Source: Ephemerocybe angulata
Lineage: Eukaryota > Basidiomycota > Agaricomycetes > Agaricales > Psathyrellaceae
Assembly: GCA_013368325.1 (NCBI GenBank)
Contig: JAACJK010000066.1
Location: 124,001 to 188,000 of the forward strand
Length of the DNA: 64,000 nt
Direction of reading: 5' to 3'
Shown in pieces: positions 21,900 through 33,949 of the stretch. Under the pieces are notes generated by a model. That model was given only the letters and a program-made list of their open reading frames with translations. It searched no databases and was not told the DNA's origin. Positions within the stretch are counted from its first letter, which is position 1; every line of letters starts with the position of its first letter. The position numbers and the translations under genes are program-made.

Positions 21900-23110
21900 G
21901 ACCACAAAGCTGACTGTCCGGATGCCCATGCCTTATCCCCCGTTTTCCGGACGCCAGAATATCCATTTTCGAAGTCTCCCTCGCCACCTTGCTCCGATTC
22001 GCTGTAACCTCAATTTCCGGAAGCCAGAATACACCAGCAGGTAAGCTCCTCTTCTTTCTTTCGCTTCCTAGTCTAAGTCTGGCCATGAAACCATCACCAG
22101 GACTACTGTCGGGACCGACTTGGCAAATTCGCGGTGAGTACCTCGCCTTCAGCTTTACGCCCGTCGTTGACGCCGCCGCCCCCTTTTCCGGACGCTCAAA
22201 AATCAAATTTCCACCTCACGCCAGCTACAGTACGTCTTTATATCACTTTTGGCACCCAGTCTATCGCCAACCCCGCCATTATCCCCCTTCTACTTTTATT
22301 AGGTGACAGCAAGATGTCGTGGCAATGGTGCGTACATTTTCCTTACATCCAATTTCGCCGCTAATACCGTCTAGGAAGATTTGAATACTCCCTCGACCTG
22401 TTCTCCGGCCGTCCAAATATCCCTCAGCACCCCCGGTATGTTACCACACCGTCCTATCCCGCCTCGGCCCATATTCGTTTGTGCCTCGCTAATGGATCAC
22501 CAGACGCATACCATCCTCTGGGCGCTCCAAACCAACTCCAAACCCCGGTCTCTGTCAGCCGAAAGCAATCCGGACACTCACGGTACCGTTCGGTGCGCCA
22601 TCGCTTCCTCTCATACTCTTCCCAATTCGTGCTGATCCCCGTCTATTAGGTACCCGACGACAGTATCAATGACGGCAATATCAGGAGATTGGCGGGAAAA
22701 CGAAGGTATGTACGGGGCTCATTTGGTTTCTGCGCACGTCTCCGACATAACTCGCACAGACCTCGACTCAGCGCTCCCTGAACGCGCTTTCCAGACCTCT
22801 CTAACGACGGTATGTCACCCGGACCGCCTCACTTCAAAGCAATCTCAGGAACAGTCACGGTATGTCGTCACTTTCTCTCGACTCTCGTGTGTTCTCCCCA
22901 GTTCGCAATAACGTACTCGTCAGAGCCTAATAGATACTGCAGCAATGTTGGCAAAATCGGAAGATTGGCGAGAAAGTGACGCATCAGCCCCATTTTTCAA
23001 GATTAGACTCGGCTCTGACATTACTCGCAGAGACCTCGACCCTCTCCCTCTGCGCAGTTCCTGGACCTCCCAAACGACGATACGTCACCTGGAACTCCAT
23101 TCAGCTCCCG
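21900..23110 (+). other. Exon-like module array, unit A part 1
   Basis: Short blocks carrying a ccggacgccagaat / ccggacgctcaaaaat motif (about 21945, 22015, 22190, 22405) alternate with intron-like spacers that start gtatg/gtacc and end ctattag/ctaatag/cag. No single frame stays open across the inferred exons. I cannot say whether this is a decaying gene or a spliced non-coding RNA; unit B has a related array at 31010-32140. Confidence 0.4.
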
Positions 23111-24593
23111 GACTTACACTCACATTCGTGCTCAGGACCATCGACTACAGGCACGCCGCACGAGAGGTGACAGAATCTCGAGGGTTGACGGGGCCGTTAC
23201 GGAACGCACGGCACGAGTGCATAACCGCTGTGGGTTCGCCCATCTGGCGTTCGTTTCGATGTGCCATGTGGCCGTACGTCTCGGAGCGCCGAGTCCGCCT
23301 AGAACTAGTCTACGTAAAGCATATACCACATGAGGTCAAGCGACGGAGACCCGAACAGATGGGTCTCCATGCCTAGACACGCTCGCCGTGCTCCCTGCGT
23401 AGTACTTTCCACATTTACGTTGGGCAGTCCTGAATACGTATGTACATACTTTGTGTACTTGAGCCGATGTAGCGTAACGCCCGCTTTCGGCGCTCTGGCG
23501 TCGCGTTTCGGACCTCGGTTGCGAACACGGCGGTAAGCGGCAATATTGCAGTTTCTAATTCCGTGTGGTACCGAGTTACTGTAGGTCTAGATACGCGGAA
23601 TACATTGCCTTTGAGACTTTACAAGGGCACCCTATACGGCGTGCGAGGTCCATGGAGAATTTTAGGGAGATACTCGGCGATTTTCGGTCGCGATTCGACG
23701 AAATTCAAAGGCGCATTAACGAGCGCTTATTTTAGCGCTCGCTTGATAACAGAGATTGCGCATTACCTGTAGCTTATGAATATAGATTTACCTCCTAGAC
23801 TACCTCTAATACATACCCCTATACCATATATGGTCACCGATACTCAAGAAAAGATGAAGAATCGGTTGAAAATAGCAGAGATCTCGGGACCCCTTCTTTC
23901 AAACCATTTCGCGTCTAGGCTCGTTTCCCTGCCAATAGAGTAATATACAGTCGCTTACTGTAACGTATCATACGTATTGATGATGCCAAGATGTCCATTG
24001 CCTTCGGGCTCGGGGCTGGGCTGCAAGAGAGTGCTCGGCGGGGTTTCACAGGGAAAGAGGTAGAATCAATGATTCTGGGTGAATCGTGAGGAATGGTCAC
24101 ATCTTGCTTCCATTTAGTGGTACTCAAATGTGCTGAAAGGAGCTGGTGTATGGTCCGGAGGCTGATTGAGACGAAAACTTGAGAATGCATCTCGAGATTT
24201 CAAATTGGCCAATCGCGCGCGCGCGCAATCGCACTCGTCTAGATAACACTATAGAATAAGACCTACACTGACCAGATACCTTTATAGACTTAATCTGGCA
24301 CAGTCGTACCCTACCACACATCCTCAGCGAACTCTATCTCAGTCTCACCCACCCACACAATCTCACAGCCAATCTCGATTGACATACGCCTCCTCCTCCC
24401 ATTCATTCACAAAACACCGCAATCCCACATCCCTGCACGGAAACTCGGCTCGCTTATACCCCATCAGACGTGACAAATGGACGCCCGCTGTCACCCAGCG
24501 ACAGAAATTTCATTCAACTTACGAACGAAGAGAAGACCGGCGAAGGTAGCACCGTGAAATTGAGCTTGGACGCACTTCCGAGGTCCCGACTCT

Positions 24594-24632
24594 TGCGTAA
24601 GTCCTAATTTTAGGACCTCTGGGGCTTACGCA
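24594..24632. other. Inverted repeat in unit A
   Basis: The inner arms GTCCTAA and TTAGGAC are separated by TT (24601-24616). Outer arms TGCGTAA (24594) and TTACGCA (24626) extend the symmetry imperfectly. The unit B counterpart (about 33815-33860) has lost part of the inner arm, so strict conservation of the hairpin is not supported. Confidence 0.5.
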
Positions 24633-24693
24633 CAGCACACGACGTGTGAAGTAGTTGAGGCTTGGCGAGATTCGAGATGCATGGGATGGGATG

Positions 24694-24700
24694 TATAAGA
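24694..24700 (+). promoter_or_regulatory. TATA-like box before module array (unit A)
   Basis: TATAAGA is followed by a CT-rich stretch about 40-100 bp downstream, the usual shape of a fungal core promoter. The same arrangement is kept in unit B at 33925. It is the best candidate start for transcription through the exon-like array. Confidence 0.4.
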
Positions 24701-24719
24701 GCTGGGGTGTGCAGGCTGG

Positions 24720-27480
24720 ATTCCCCATCTCCTCAGCGAGATTCTTCCCTCGCTCCTTTCCCTCAGTCGTCTTCCACTGCCCTGCTCCATACTTCTCCTA
24801 TTTCACACCATTTGTCTCTGCTATTCCCTCGCTGCTCGCTGTCTGTCTTGACGAAGACTTATCTCGTCGTCCTCGCGGCTGATTTCAACGACGTTGACGA
24901 TGCGATATGCGAGTTGTTCGGTTTCTTTAGTTGTGCCGAGCTCTTGCTCACCGTTTCTTTTCCAGATGTCTTGTCATCATGTTGCTCGGAAGTCAATTTG
25001 GGCTCTGGTATGCTTTATACTTTCTCTTGGACTGACTCGGACTCACATTTCATCTATTCAGCCTCCAATCACGAAAACGAAACAACGCGACACTGGTTTG
25101 TTTGACTCGATTGACACACCTTTCTTGAACATTCTGAGAAATACAGTCTGACATCGGATTCGAAGGTCAGTCATTCATTCGCCAGCCATCACACAAGACT
25201 GACAGAACCATTCAAAAAGGAACGGTACGCACACTGGCATACCTCATCAAGCTGGCAGTCACACACCCTCTCTCGTTGAAACAAGCCATGCAGTAAGCTC
25301 TCAGCTAGTCTTCGTCCACATTATCCAGCTGACCATCCCACCGTCTTGCCACCAGATGCCCCCGGAGGTCAGTACACCATTTGTCAGTCACTTCACTCGA
25401 CTGACCCGTCAATTCAAACTCTCAGGACCCACTCAGGACTTATGAAGCGAAAACCGGTTTATTTGTTCAGAAAGTACGTACGTACATACGTCGTGCAGCG
25501 CGCCCTACACTACACCTGCTGACTACCAACGACACGAAAGATCTAGGCACCGTCGTAGCCTCGAAATCGTGACCGATGCGCAAGCTGCCGGGAGCCAGCC
25601 CAGTCTCGCGTGCATCGCCTGTGTGTGCCGAGCGCGTGTCGAGAATGGCGGCGTTGCGCGCCGAATATCGCAACGATATCCGTGGGGCGACGTGTAGAGT
25701 AGAGCGGACTGCTGAATTCCGGTGAGTCGCAGCATTCAAAGCCTTGAAACGACTTGCTTACCTTCATTCCACTTCTCCAGTCATTGCACAGGCGGCCCAC
25801 GTCTGTTACCAGGTCTAACGAAACGTGAGTCGTCGTAATGTTCTCGGGCAGTCGCAATACTGACCTCGAACGCCGAACATCGACCCAGCCGTCATGGTGT
25901 CCGCTCTCCCTCATCGCGTCGCTGAGCACTGGTCTCGACTCTCGAGCCGCTGATGCAATGGTTGGGTCGAGTGTATCAGCTGAAATGATGTCTGCCTGAA
26001 AACGACGGTGAGTGTGCCATCGGTGTTGTACAGGGATGGGGTCCTCACCGGAATCAGTCCCATACAACCAGCATCATCGCCGATGCTGTCCGCTCTGGTC
26101 GCGCACGTCGAAGGGGTTACCTATCGGAACTAGACCCAAGGCCGGTGCATGTCGACGACGCGTGCGGTAAGTCCTGGGGCTCTTCGTTTGACTTTAAGTT
26201 GATTTCTGTGTCGTCGACAGGCCAATGCCCTGGTTCTATTGTTACCACTGTTACGAGGTCAGTCTCGTCTCGTTCACGTTATCCAGGGACGCACCTTTTT
26301 ACTTGCCACCCCTTAAGATTGCGCATTTGCCACGATAGCGCGCCCGCCGCCACACGCGCGGGAGTGAAAGCTGCGAGGGGTCAGACAAAGGTAAGCGAGT
26401 TACTTCAGCGAGCATGACATATCGTACTCACTTGTGAATCTCCCCAGCTCGTTACGATCGCGCCCAGGACCCTCCGGGTCTGTTTGTGTAAGTCTAATCC
26501 CGTCGTTATGACTCTGTAGCGTGTTCTGACCGCGCCGATGTTCGCCTGGGTGGTCAATGGCCCGCGACGTCGATTCGTGTGGGCTGGAATCGGGTGCTCT
26601 CGAAGGTCCGTTTGGGCTTGAAGAAAAGGTGAGTCCGTCGCGTCGATGTGATGAGGGCTGACTACTCACCAGAACCCGTACAACCAGCATCACAGTTGGT
26701 CTTTCTCTATTGACCTGGGGCTCGGTGTTGAGGAGTTTTGGGAACTCTATACAAAGGTTAGTCTCGCGATGAACTGTTAATGTGGCGAGTACTGACCTGT
26801 ATATGGTCCTGCGCATAGGCTGCCGCCCCTGGATCATGATGAACTCTTCCCCGCACTCCCGGTCGCGACGTCGCCTTGTGTGGGCTGGAATCGGCGTTGA
26901 GGCCCGAGTGCGGGCAGGGGTTTAGTGCGCTCGTCCGTGTGGGCGAAGCTAAAGACATGGTGAGTACGTCGCGTTGTTGTGAATGTGAGGGCTGGATGCT
27001 CACAAGATCGAACCTATGCAACTAGCATCACGGCTTCGTTGCGACCTTTCTGGGGCTCGGTGTTGAGAAATCGTTGGAGCGGGGTTTCGTTCTATACAAA
27101 GGTTAGTCTCGCGTGGAACACATACACATCTAACTTACTTTCGCGCATTCTGCAAGGAACGGCGCCTCGATCGCCCTCTGCCGTTCCCGACACACCAAGC
27201 TTCCGTGTTGTGTTGTTGGGAATCGATCCAAGAGAGCCAGCATGCCGTCGAGTGAGTGTTTTCGCCCCTGGGTTTCGCGCAGGCTGTCGTCGATCCGCGC
27301 ATCGTGTATGTTCGAATAAACGCTTCCGTGCATCCTTCACGGTGCTTTGTGTCAGAGGTCAGTCTCGTATTGAACGAAGCTGTACTTTACTCACATTTCT
27401 ACGCCCAGCAGGAAGACCCCAATCGCGCCCCGCCGTTCGCGCAAAAAAGCATCCCTGATCTCCTTCAGCTGGACGCTAGC
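24720..27480 (+). other. Intron-dense exon-like array, unit A part 2
   Basis: From about 24960 at least fifteen plus-strand segments are bounded by good fungal acceptors (cag/tag) and donors (gtaag, gtgag, gtcag, gtacg) with CTGAC/CTAAC branch-like sites. Some 'exons' are only 7-19 nt. Several blocks have attractive frames, for example CTTSI-type and HVDDACGQCPGS across a 54-nt intron. Others contain stops or frame-changing indels relative to unit B: the block before the second intron is 34 nt here and 23 nt there. Blocks beginning with aaccagcatcac recur about every 300-450 bp, so exon modules themselves were duplicated. Called as an unresolved transcript-like locus, not a CDS. Confidence 0.4.
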
Positions 27481-27650
27481 GAGTAGCCAAGTCCATTATC
27501 TTGAATGGCCGTCTAGCGAGCTGGCCTATCGTCGCTCTCCATCCACCGGGGGGCGCGTCTGCGCTGGGACTGTTGGTCGATGCTAGGGCAGGAGGCGATC
27601 CCTGTAGGCGGCAAAGGAGGAGTTGGAGCGGATTCGAGGGTGGGCGGACA

Positions 27651-27740
27651 GCCAATCACAGGCGTGCACTCCGCGTCGAAGGGTCGAAAAGCGGCCTCGG
27701 AGCGGGTGGAAAGAGAGACGCGAGGGGGCCAGGAGCCAAT
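27651..27740 (+). promoter_or_regulatory. Two CCAAT boxes upstream of eIF4E copy B
   Basis: GCCAATCA at 27651 and GCCAAT at 27735 lie about 310-400 bp before the ATG of copy B. The same pair is present before copy C. CCAAT boxes of this kind bind the HAP complex in fungi; use here is inferred. Confidence 0.5.
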
Positions 27741-28052
27741 CAGAGACGTTGGGATGCGGCGAGAGGGTGTGGTGGGAGGGGAAAAGAAGCACGGCGGACT
27801 CTGATGGCATTTCCCCTGCGCCTTGCTAACCCTCAAGTTGTTCAGCGGCCGTTTCGATGGCCCCTATCCGTATTGCATCCCCCTTGTAACTCTCCAGTCT
27901 ATTCTTTTCCCGTCAAACCGAAACAAGGTGCATTGCAACTGGTATATAGACTAGAACGCCCCAGCTACAGAATGTAACCAACAAATAGATAAGATCATGC
28001 CTGGATCAAATGGGGTGACACCGCCTTTGGTCTCTCTTGAACCACCACCACG

Positions 28053-29438
28053 ATGAGCTCGAAAGCAACGACAACGACAGAAGGAACGCCCAAACCTGGG
28101 CGTTTACCGTCCCTGAACCAGCTTGCAGCACGCATGAATGTAAACGGCGCCCCAAGCTCGTCGTCGTCATCAACGTCGACGACGTCGGCTCCACGACCCC
28201 GCCTCGCAGCCTCGCTCCTGCGCACAGGTTCGAGCGTCTCGCTCGCCTCGACTGCAGCATCGACAACCGACTCTGTCGCCGTGAACGCCCCCACAACTCG
28301 CGCAGTGTCGCCCGCAAGCAGCGCACTGTCCGCCGACACCCCGCCCAAGTCGACGACGCCCGTGCCCGACGGCGGCGACCCCCTGACGACGGAGAAGCTC
28401 AAGGAGCTCAACCGCGAGAACACGGACGCCGCAGCCCCGCTCGCCCCGAACAACAAGTTCGTCAAGGGATACAAGGGCGTGCCTGGCCTCGACGCGATTG
28501 CGGCGAGGATGGTGCGGACGAGGCAGCTGAGCATCGATGGCACGTCCAAGCCCCCAGAGCCAGAGATGATTGAGGATCCCAAGACCCCGGGCGTGGCCAT
28601 GCTGCCCAAGGAGCATCCGTTGCAGTATACTTGGTGCGTTGTCGTCGTTGTTTCAGGTGATTCTCTTGTGTGCTGACATCAGGGCAGGACGATCTTCCAC
28701 GACTCCAAGGCCAAGTTCCCCTTCACCCCCGGGTCGGCGACCCTCCCTGGCGCCTCGAGCAACCTTCCCGAGCCGCCCTCGTCCGCGGCCCCCATCCCGG
28801 AAAGCACGACCGAGTACGAGGCGGGGTTGACCGTGATCGGCGAGTTCGACACGGTGGAGCAGTTCTGCAGGTACCTGAACTGGCTGAAGCCGCCCTCGAT
28901 GCTCGAGAAGAACAGCAACTACCACCTCTTCAAGTCGGGCATCAAGCCCATGTGGGAGGACGAGGCAAACGCGAACGGCGGCAAGTGGGTCCTGACGATG
29001 AAGAACAACCCCGCGCTGCTCGACCGCTGCTGGCACTGGCTCACCATGGCGCTCGTCGGCGAGGAGCTCGAGGACGGAGACGAGATCTGCGGGGCCGTCG
29101 TCAGTCTGAGGTCCAAGGTCGACCGGATACAGCTCTGGACGCGCAGCAAGGACGACGTGGAGAGGCTGAACGCGATAGGGAAGAAGCTTGTCAAGCTCCT
29201 GGACGTGTCCGAGGCGGATGGGATTGGGCTCGAGTTCCAGTACAACACGGACGATAGGCCGTTGCCGAACAAGTTCTTGTCCATCCAGGCCCTGCCAAGC
29301 ACGTCGTACCGCTCGTCGTTCCAGGCCACCCCCGGTGGGTCGTCCACCCCAACAGGCCCTGGACCAGTTGGAGGAGCGTTTGCTGGGTTTGGGGTCGGAA
29401 TTGGGGGCAGTAGCTGGAAAGGCGCGAAGAGGGCGTAG
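28053..29438 (+). CDS. eIF4E-family cap-binding protein (4EHP/class II-like), copy B
   Basis: Exons 28053-28633 and 28688-29438 (phase 2, 54-nt intron) give 443 residues. A Ser/Thr/Pro-rich N-terminal extension of about 185 residues precedes the eIF4E core: HPLQYTW (188-194), TVEQFCRYLNWL, IKPMWEDEANANGGKW (279-294), DRCWHWLTMALVGEEL and EICGAVVSLRSKVDRIQLW. Trp283/Glu284 correspond to the cap-stacking Trp and its Glu neighbour. The loop expected to carry the second stacking Trp (195-240) has none, as in 4EHP-type (class II) eIF4E, and the dorsal Trp used by eIF4G/4E-BP partners is Cys254. The family binds the mRNA 5' cap; class II members often repress translation. The C-terminus is Gly-rich. 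Canonical initiation-factor activity is therefore uncertain. Confidence 0.9.
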
Positions 29439-31009
29439 GTGCAGCAAGAAAGACGTGGACAGGCGTGTGTCGTGGGTGTCGTGGGTGTTCTGACTGTTTC
29501 GTGGGAGGCTAGTGGGGTCCCGATGTTGATGTGAGTGTTCGCTGTGATGCGCCATGTCGGGAATTACCAAAAGAAGGTCAGAAATTTCCTATTGGGGCTA
29601 AAAAAGCGAAAAACGAGCTAACTTATTTACTCTACAGAATCTATTGAGGCTTTTCAGATTGGAAGACCCATGCCGCAGCCGTGAATACATGTCTTGTTGA
29701 AAAACATGCAGAGCACGGCCGAGCATAACTTGGGGCTGATCACCCTTCGTTGGGGGAAGCGAGCGAGTGGGTGACATCTTATATACCTCTCTGTAGCGCA
29801 CGGACCAACGGGTGCATCGTGTACCAAGGTGACAACCGGCCATACCGGCTGTCTGACATTCTCTGGTGCGTCCCGACTCCTTCTCTCTCTCTGTGCTGCC
29901 TGTTTTCTCTGTGTCCTTGGAACCCTATTCATTCCAAGTTCCAGTTGGAATGAATACAGTCCCAAGGGCTTCAGAGAAACCTCAAGAGCAACCCCAACTC
30001 CTGTTTTCCAGATCCATTCTCCTCCCACTCTCAGCTCCGAGACGCACACAGACCCTGACTGATTTGCTTGCTCGGTAATGTTACTGCTTCCGATTTTGCT
30101 CTGTTTCCCTCCCAAAGCTCAGTACTGACTGGTCTTACCCAGGTTTCCAACTGCATAATACGTAGACATAGCTCAAAGGATATGCAGGGGAGTAGGACGA
30201 GTAGATACTGTGTTTCCATGTACATATTTGGGGTGTTCGTTCTAAGCGCGCCCGGGCGAACAGACGAGCCGAAATATCAATTTGTCATTCTTCGCCGATC
30301 CAGATCTGTGCCTCCCGTTGGGTCAGCTGCCACGACCCGCTGGCTTCTGCTTTCAAACTCCTTCGTGTGTTTGTTTTCCCTACCCACTGTCGTGGTTCTT
30401 CATATTCTCCTTTTACCCCCCTCGCACAATGATTATGCTCGACGCAAATGAGCCGCTCGCAACTCGCACCTCTTAGCTCAGGAGGATTCTCGTATGTTTC
30501 CTTTAGCCATCATGTCGACGGGGCTCATCATTTGGTTCGTGTGTTCTCCTTGCCCATGTCGACCGTCGTTCACCCCATACCAGCCACAGGCTTGCCGAAC
30601 GACTGTGTGCCACTCGTCTCACCGACGCAGTGCGCACAATGCCTTGACAATTGGTGAGCGTCATTCATATCTTCCAGGTCCCATAGGCTAATCCGGTTTC
30701 AAGCACTGTGTCTCCAAGAGGCCAGCGGATCCCCCCCTCGAGTATATTCAAGGCACAAGTAAGCTCGCTTCGTCACTTCCGTCTCCCCCAGCGCAGCACA
30801 TCTCGCCGGATACTCATACATGATTTTTTGACTCTAGGGGACACGACTCCATAAACCATGCTGCTTCCACACGCACAATGGTGGGTATCCTTTTGCGCAA
30901 ATTACTTCTCTCGCTCCTCGTCAGTTCCGCTCATATTCGGCATGCATAGGCGTCACGCACTACGTCCTCAAGGCGCCAGGATAGGGCTCTTCGCCCAGCC
31001 CACGCACCA

Positions 31010-32140
31010 CACACTCGGACGCCAGCGGAATCCGGATACACCTTCACCCAAGTCACATCCACTCCCTCCTCGCCTGTTACCAGTACAGACATCGCACCCT
31101 GTTCGCCGGACGCCAGAATATGAATTTTCGAAGCCGGATAGCCCACCTCCGTGAAACCGGTCACACGTCTCGTATCTCTGTGATCCCCGCTTCCCCAATG
31201 CACAGTCCCCACTCCGGACGCCAAGAAACAAATATTCGACGATGGCGGCGAACTCCCCTTTTCTCGGACGGCCTGCAGGTCTCACGGGGCGCGCAACACG
31301 CGCTGTCTCGTTTCGGGAAGCTTTCGCTTCCTGCCACCCCTGCCGCCGGACGCTCAAAAATGAAATTTCGTAGTATCCATCACTTTCCATGGTATGTCCC
31401 CGGATTCATCCCAATATGTCGCTAATACATCAGCAGATTTCTTTATAATCCAGACGTTCACGCATCCACTCCATCGACGCGCTCTTACTTGGGTTTCGGG
31501 AACTTGGGCCGCGTGCTCAAGAATGGAATCTCGCGCCATGCCTCAAACTCACCGGTAAGTCCATTATCGTCATTTCAATACGACATCGCTTATGCATTCC
31601 TAGGTTGAGGGCATTTCCCGGACGCTCAAAAATACACTCGACGCTTTTTACGAACATTCACGGTATGCCATCAATTCCTATGTCACCCCATTTCGATTGA
31701 TTTTCGTCTATTAGTTGTTTCTCGCCACCCTCAGTAAGTCCGCCCAAGCTCAATTTCAAGTCATCGCTGACGGACCTCCATGCCCAGAACATCCCCCGGA
31801 TGCTCAAAAATCCAGCCAACGCCTCACAGACACGCACGGTATGCCATCCATTCCTCCCAATACATGTTGATCATTGATTTCTTGTCTATTAGGCATGATT
31901 CCTCGATCTCAAGATCTCAATAAGTAAGTCGACCCAAAATTCATTTTAAACATTCGGCTAACATATCATAGATCACCCACCAGTCCCCGGGCGCTCGAAA
32001 ATCGACTTGCAGCCTTCACCGACACTCACGGTATGTCCTCGGTTCCCATCTCGTTTCCCAATTTGTATTGATCACTGGCTATTAGACGCCGTCACCGACA
32101 TCAAGAGATCAACGGGAAGCCTGCGAGACTGGTATGTGCG
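31010..32140 (+). other. Exon-like module array, unit B part 1
   Basis: The ccggacgc(t)caaaaat/ccagaat motif recurs at about 31107, 31213, 31345, 31617, 31796 and 31990. From 31617 on, each module of about 180-190 bp shows the same order: motif block, cacg/gtatg donor, ...tctattag acceptor, a second short block, a gtaag-type donor, and an acceptor before the next motif block. The regularity of donors and acceptors suggests repeated exon pairs, but frames conflict between modules and no start or stop can be assigned. Confidence 0.45.
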
Positions 32141-33924
32141 TTGGGCTACGCAGAAATATCATTTCTAACCCACTACGCTTCGCGCAGGGCACGATATGCG
32201 GACGCCTTTTCGACCCATTTTACGGACTTCCGAAACTGCGGTATGTACGATTCCACGCGCCCCTGCATCATCCAACTCACATTGCCACGCCGTATTTGCA
32301 GCTATACAGGATCGACGAGACACGAAGGGCGTCTAGATCCGGGAGGTGTGCCAGCTTTTGCTTCCCGAATCGGATGGCATGCGGGCGTGCCTTACGCATG
32401 AACGCCGCAGTTTCGTACACCACACGGCCCTCCCAAATCGGCCCTCCCTCGCCGTCGGGTAAGCTTGCGTCTCTGGAGAGAAGCTGCCGACACCCGATGC
32501 GTAGTATATGTAAAAATACACGGCATTCCTAAGGGAGACCGAGAGAAGTAGACACCGCCCGCGAGCGCGCCTCCATGCCTAGAGTAGTACATCATCACAT
32601 TTACCACCCTCCCTCTCGTCATACATTTGCATACGTACACTAAGTAGACTACAGCTATACGTACCTATAAATTCCTGTGGGTAATGCAGCACGACACCCG
32701 CGCCGATCGCGCGGGTGCCGCACTGCAATTCCGGACGTGGTTTGGACTTGGTGTTCGGCAGGCGGCCAAGTTTCTCTTTACATTCCCAGTAGCTCCCGTT
32801 GAATTAGCACTTGTGGATCGTTTATCTCGCTCGCAACTATGACAGTGTGGCAGACTCCTGAATAAATTTGGGAAAATATTACGCGATTTGCACTTGAAAA
32901 CGGACGCGTTCGAAACGCGCGGCGACGGGCGCTTATTTTGGCGCTCGCTCATTTACGCACTTTGCGCACCATCTCCCACCCATCCAGGTGTGCACACATA
33001 CTAGCATCCCTTTACGCTGTACCCCTAAGATGCCTGCATACACCGAACTCCTTGAGTGACGAGAAATCGGCCAAAGATAGGTGAGATCTCGGGACTCCTT
33101 CCTCCCCACACCCTTCACGCAGTTCCCAGCCTTAGACTCGTTTCCCTGCCAATTAAGTGGTACGTACTCGCCTGCAGTGACGCATCATACGTATATATGA
33201 TGCCAAGTTGTCCATTGCTCTCGGGATCGGGTGCTGGCTTGCGAGAGAGTGCTCGGCGGGGTTGCACAGGGAAAGAGTTAAAATCAATGATTCTGGATGG
33301 ATCACAAGAGTTGAGTCTATATGGGAGGGTCAGAGGGTTACTTGCAAGTAATAGGGGAGATCTTCTGGAGGCTGATCGAGACCGAAGTCTTGAGAATGCA
33401 TCTCATATTTGAAATCGGCAAAACTTGAATGGCGCGCGCGCGCAATCGCACTCGTCTAGATAACACTATAGAATAAGACCTACACTGACTAAGTACGTTT
33501 ATACTTGGGTAATAATGGCACAGGTGTTTCCTCTCTCATTCTCAACCCCCTATCCCGACTCGCCCACCCACGCACTCTCACCATTAATCTCGATCGACAT
33601 ACGCCTCATCCTCCCATTCATTCACAAAACACCGCAATCCCACATCCCTGCACGGAAACCGTTCGCCTCGGCTCGCTTATACCCCATCAGACGTGACAAA
33701 TGGACGCCCGCTGTCACCCAGCGACAGAAAATTCATTCAACTTACGAACGAAGATGCGACTGGCGAAGGTAGTACTGTGAAAATGCGCTTGGACGCACTT
33801 CCGAGGTTCCGACTTGCGTAAGTCCTAATTTAAGACCTCTGGGGCTTACGCACAGCGCACGACGTGTGAAGGACCTGAGCCTTGGCAAGATTCGAGATGG
33901 ACCGGGCCGGCATGGGATGGGATG

Positions 33925-33930
33925 TATAAG
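33925..33930 (+). promoter_or_regulatory. TATA-like box before module array (unit B)
   Basis: Counterpart of the box at 24694, with the same downstream CT-rich stretch. Conserved position in both units supports it. Confidence 0.4.
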
Positions 33931-33949
33931 AGCTGTGGTGTCCAGAGCT

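Larger units (their letters stand above)
19170..27818 (+). repeat. Tandem unit A (~8.6 kb) with eIF4E copy A
   Basis: Homology with units B and C begins at a ttcgccttgttgaccct-type block around 19170. The unit holds the eIF4E gene, a 3' flank shared with unit B (20790-21540 versus 29531-30300), a moderately diverged middle, and a closely similar segment (about 23870-27480 versus 33060-36970). Repeat-to-repeat distance measured at the eIF4E ATG is 8627 bp. Confidence 0.9.

Noticed and set aside
21900..32140. Introner-like elements (near-identical introns)
   Set aside because: The intron-like segments differ from one another in sequence; only the arrangement recurs, so they are not copies of one intron family.
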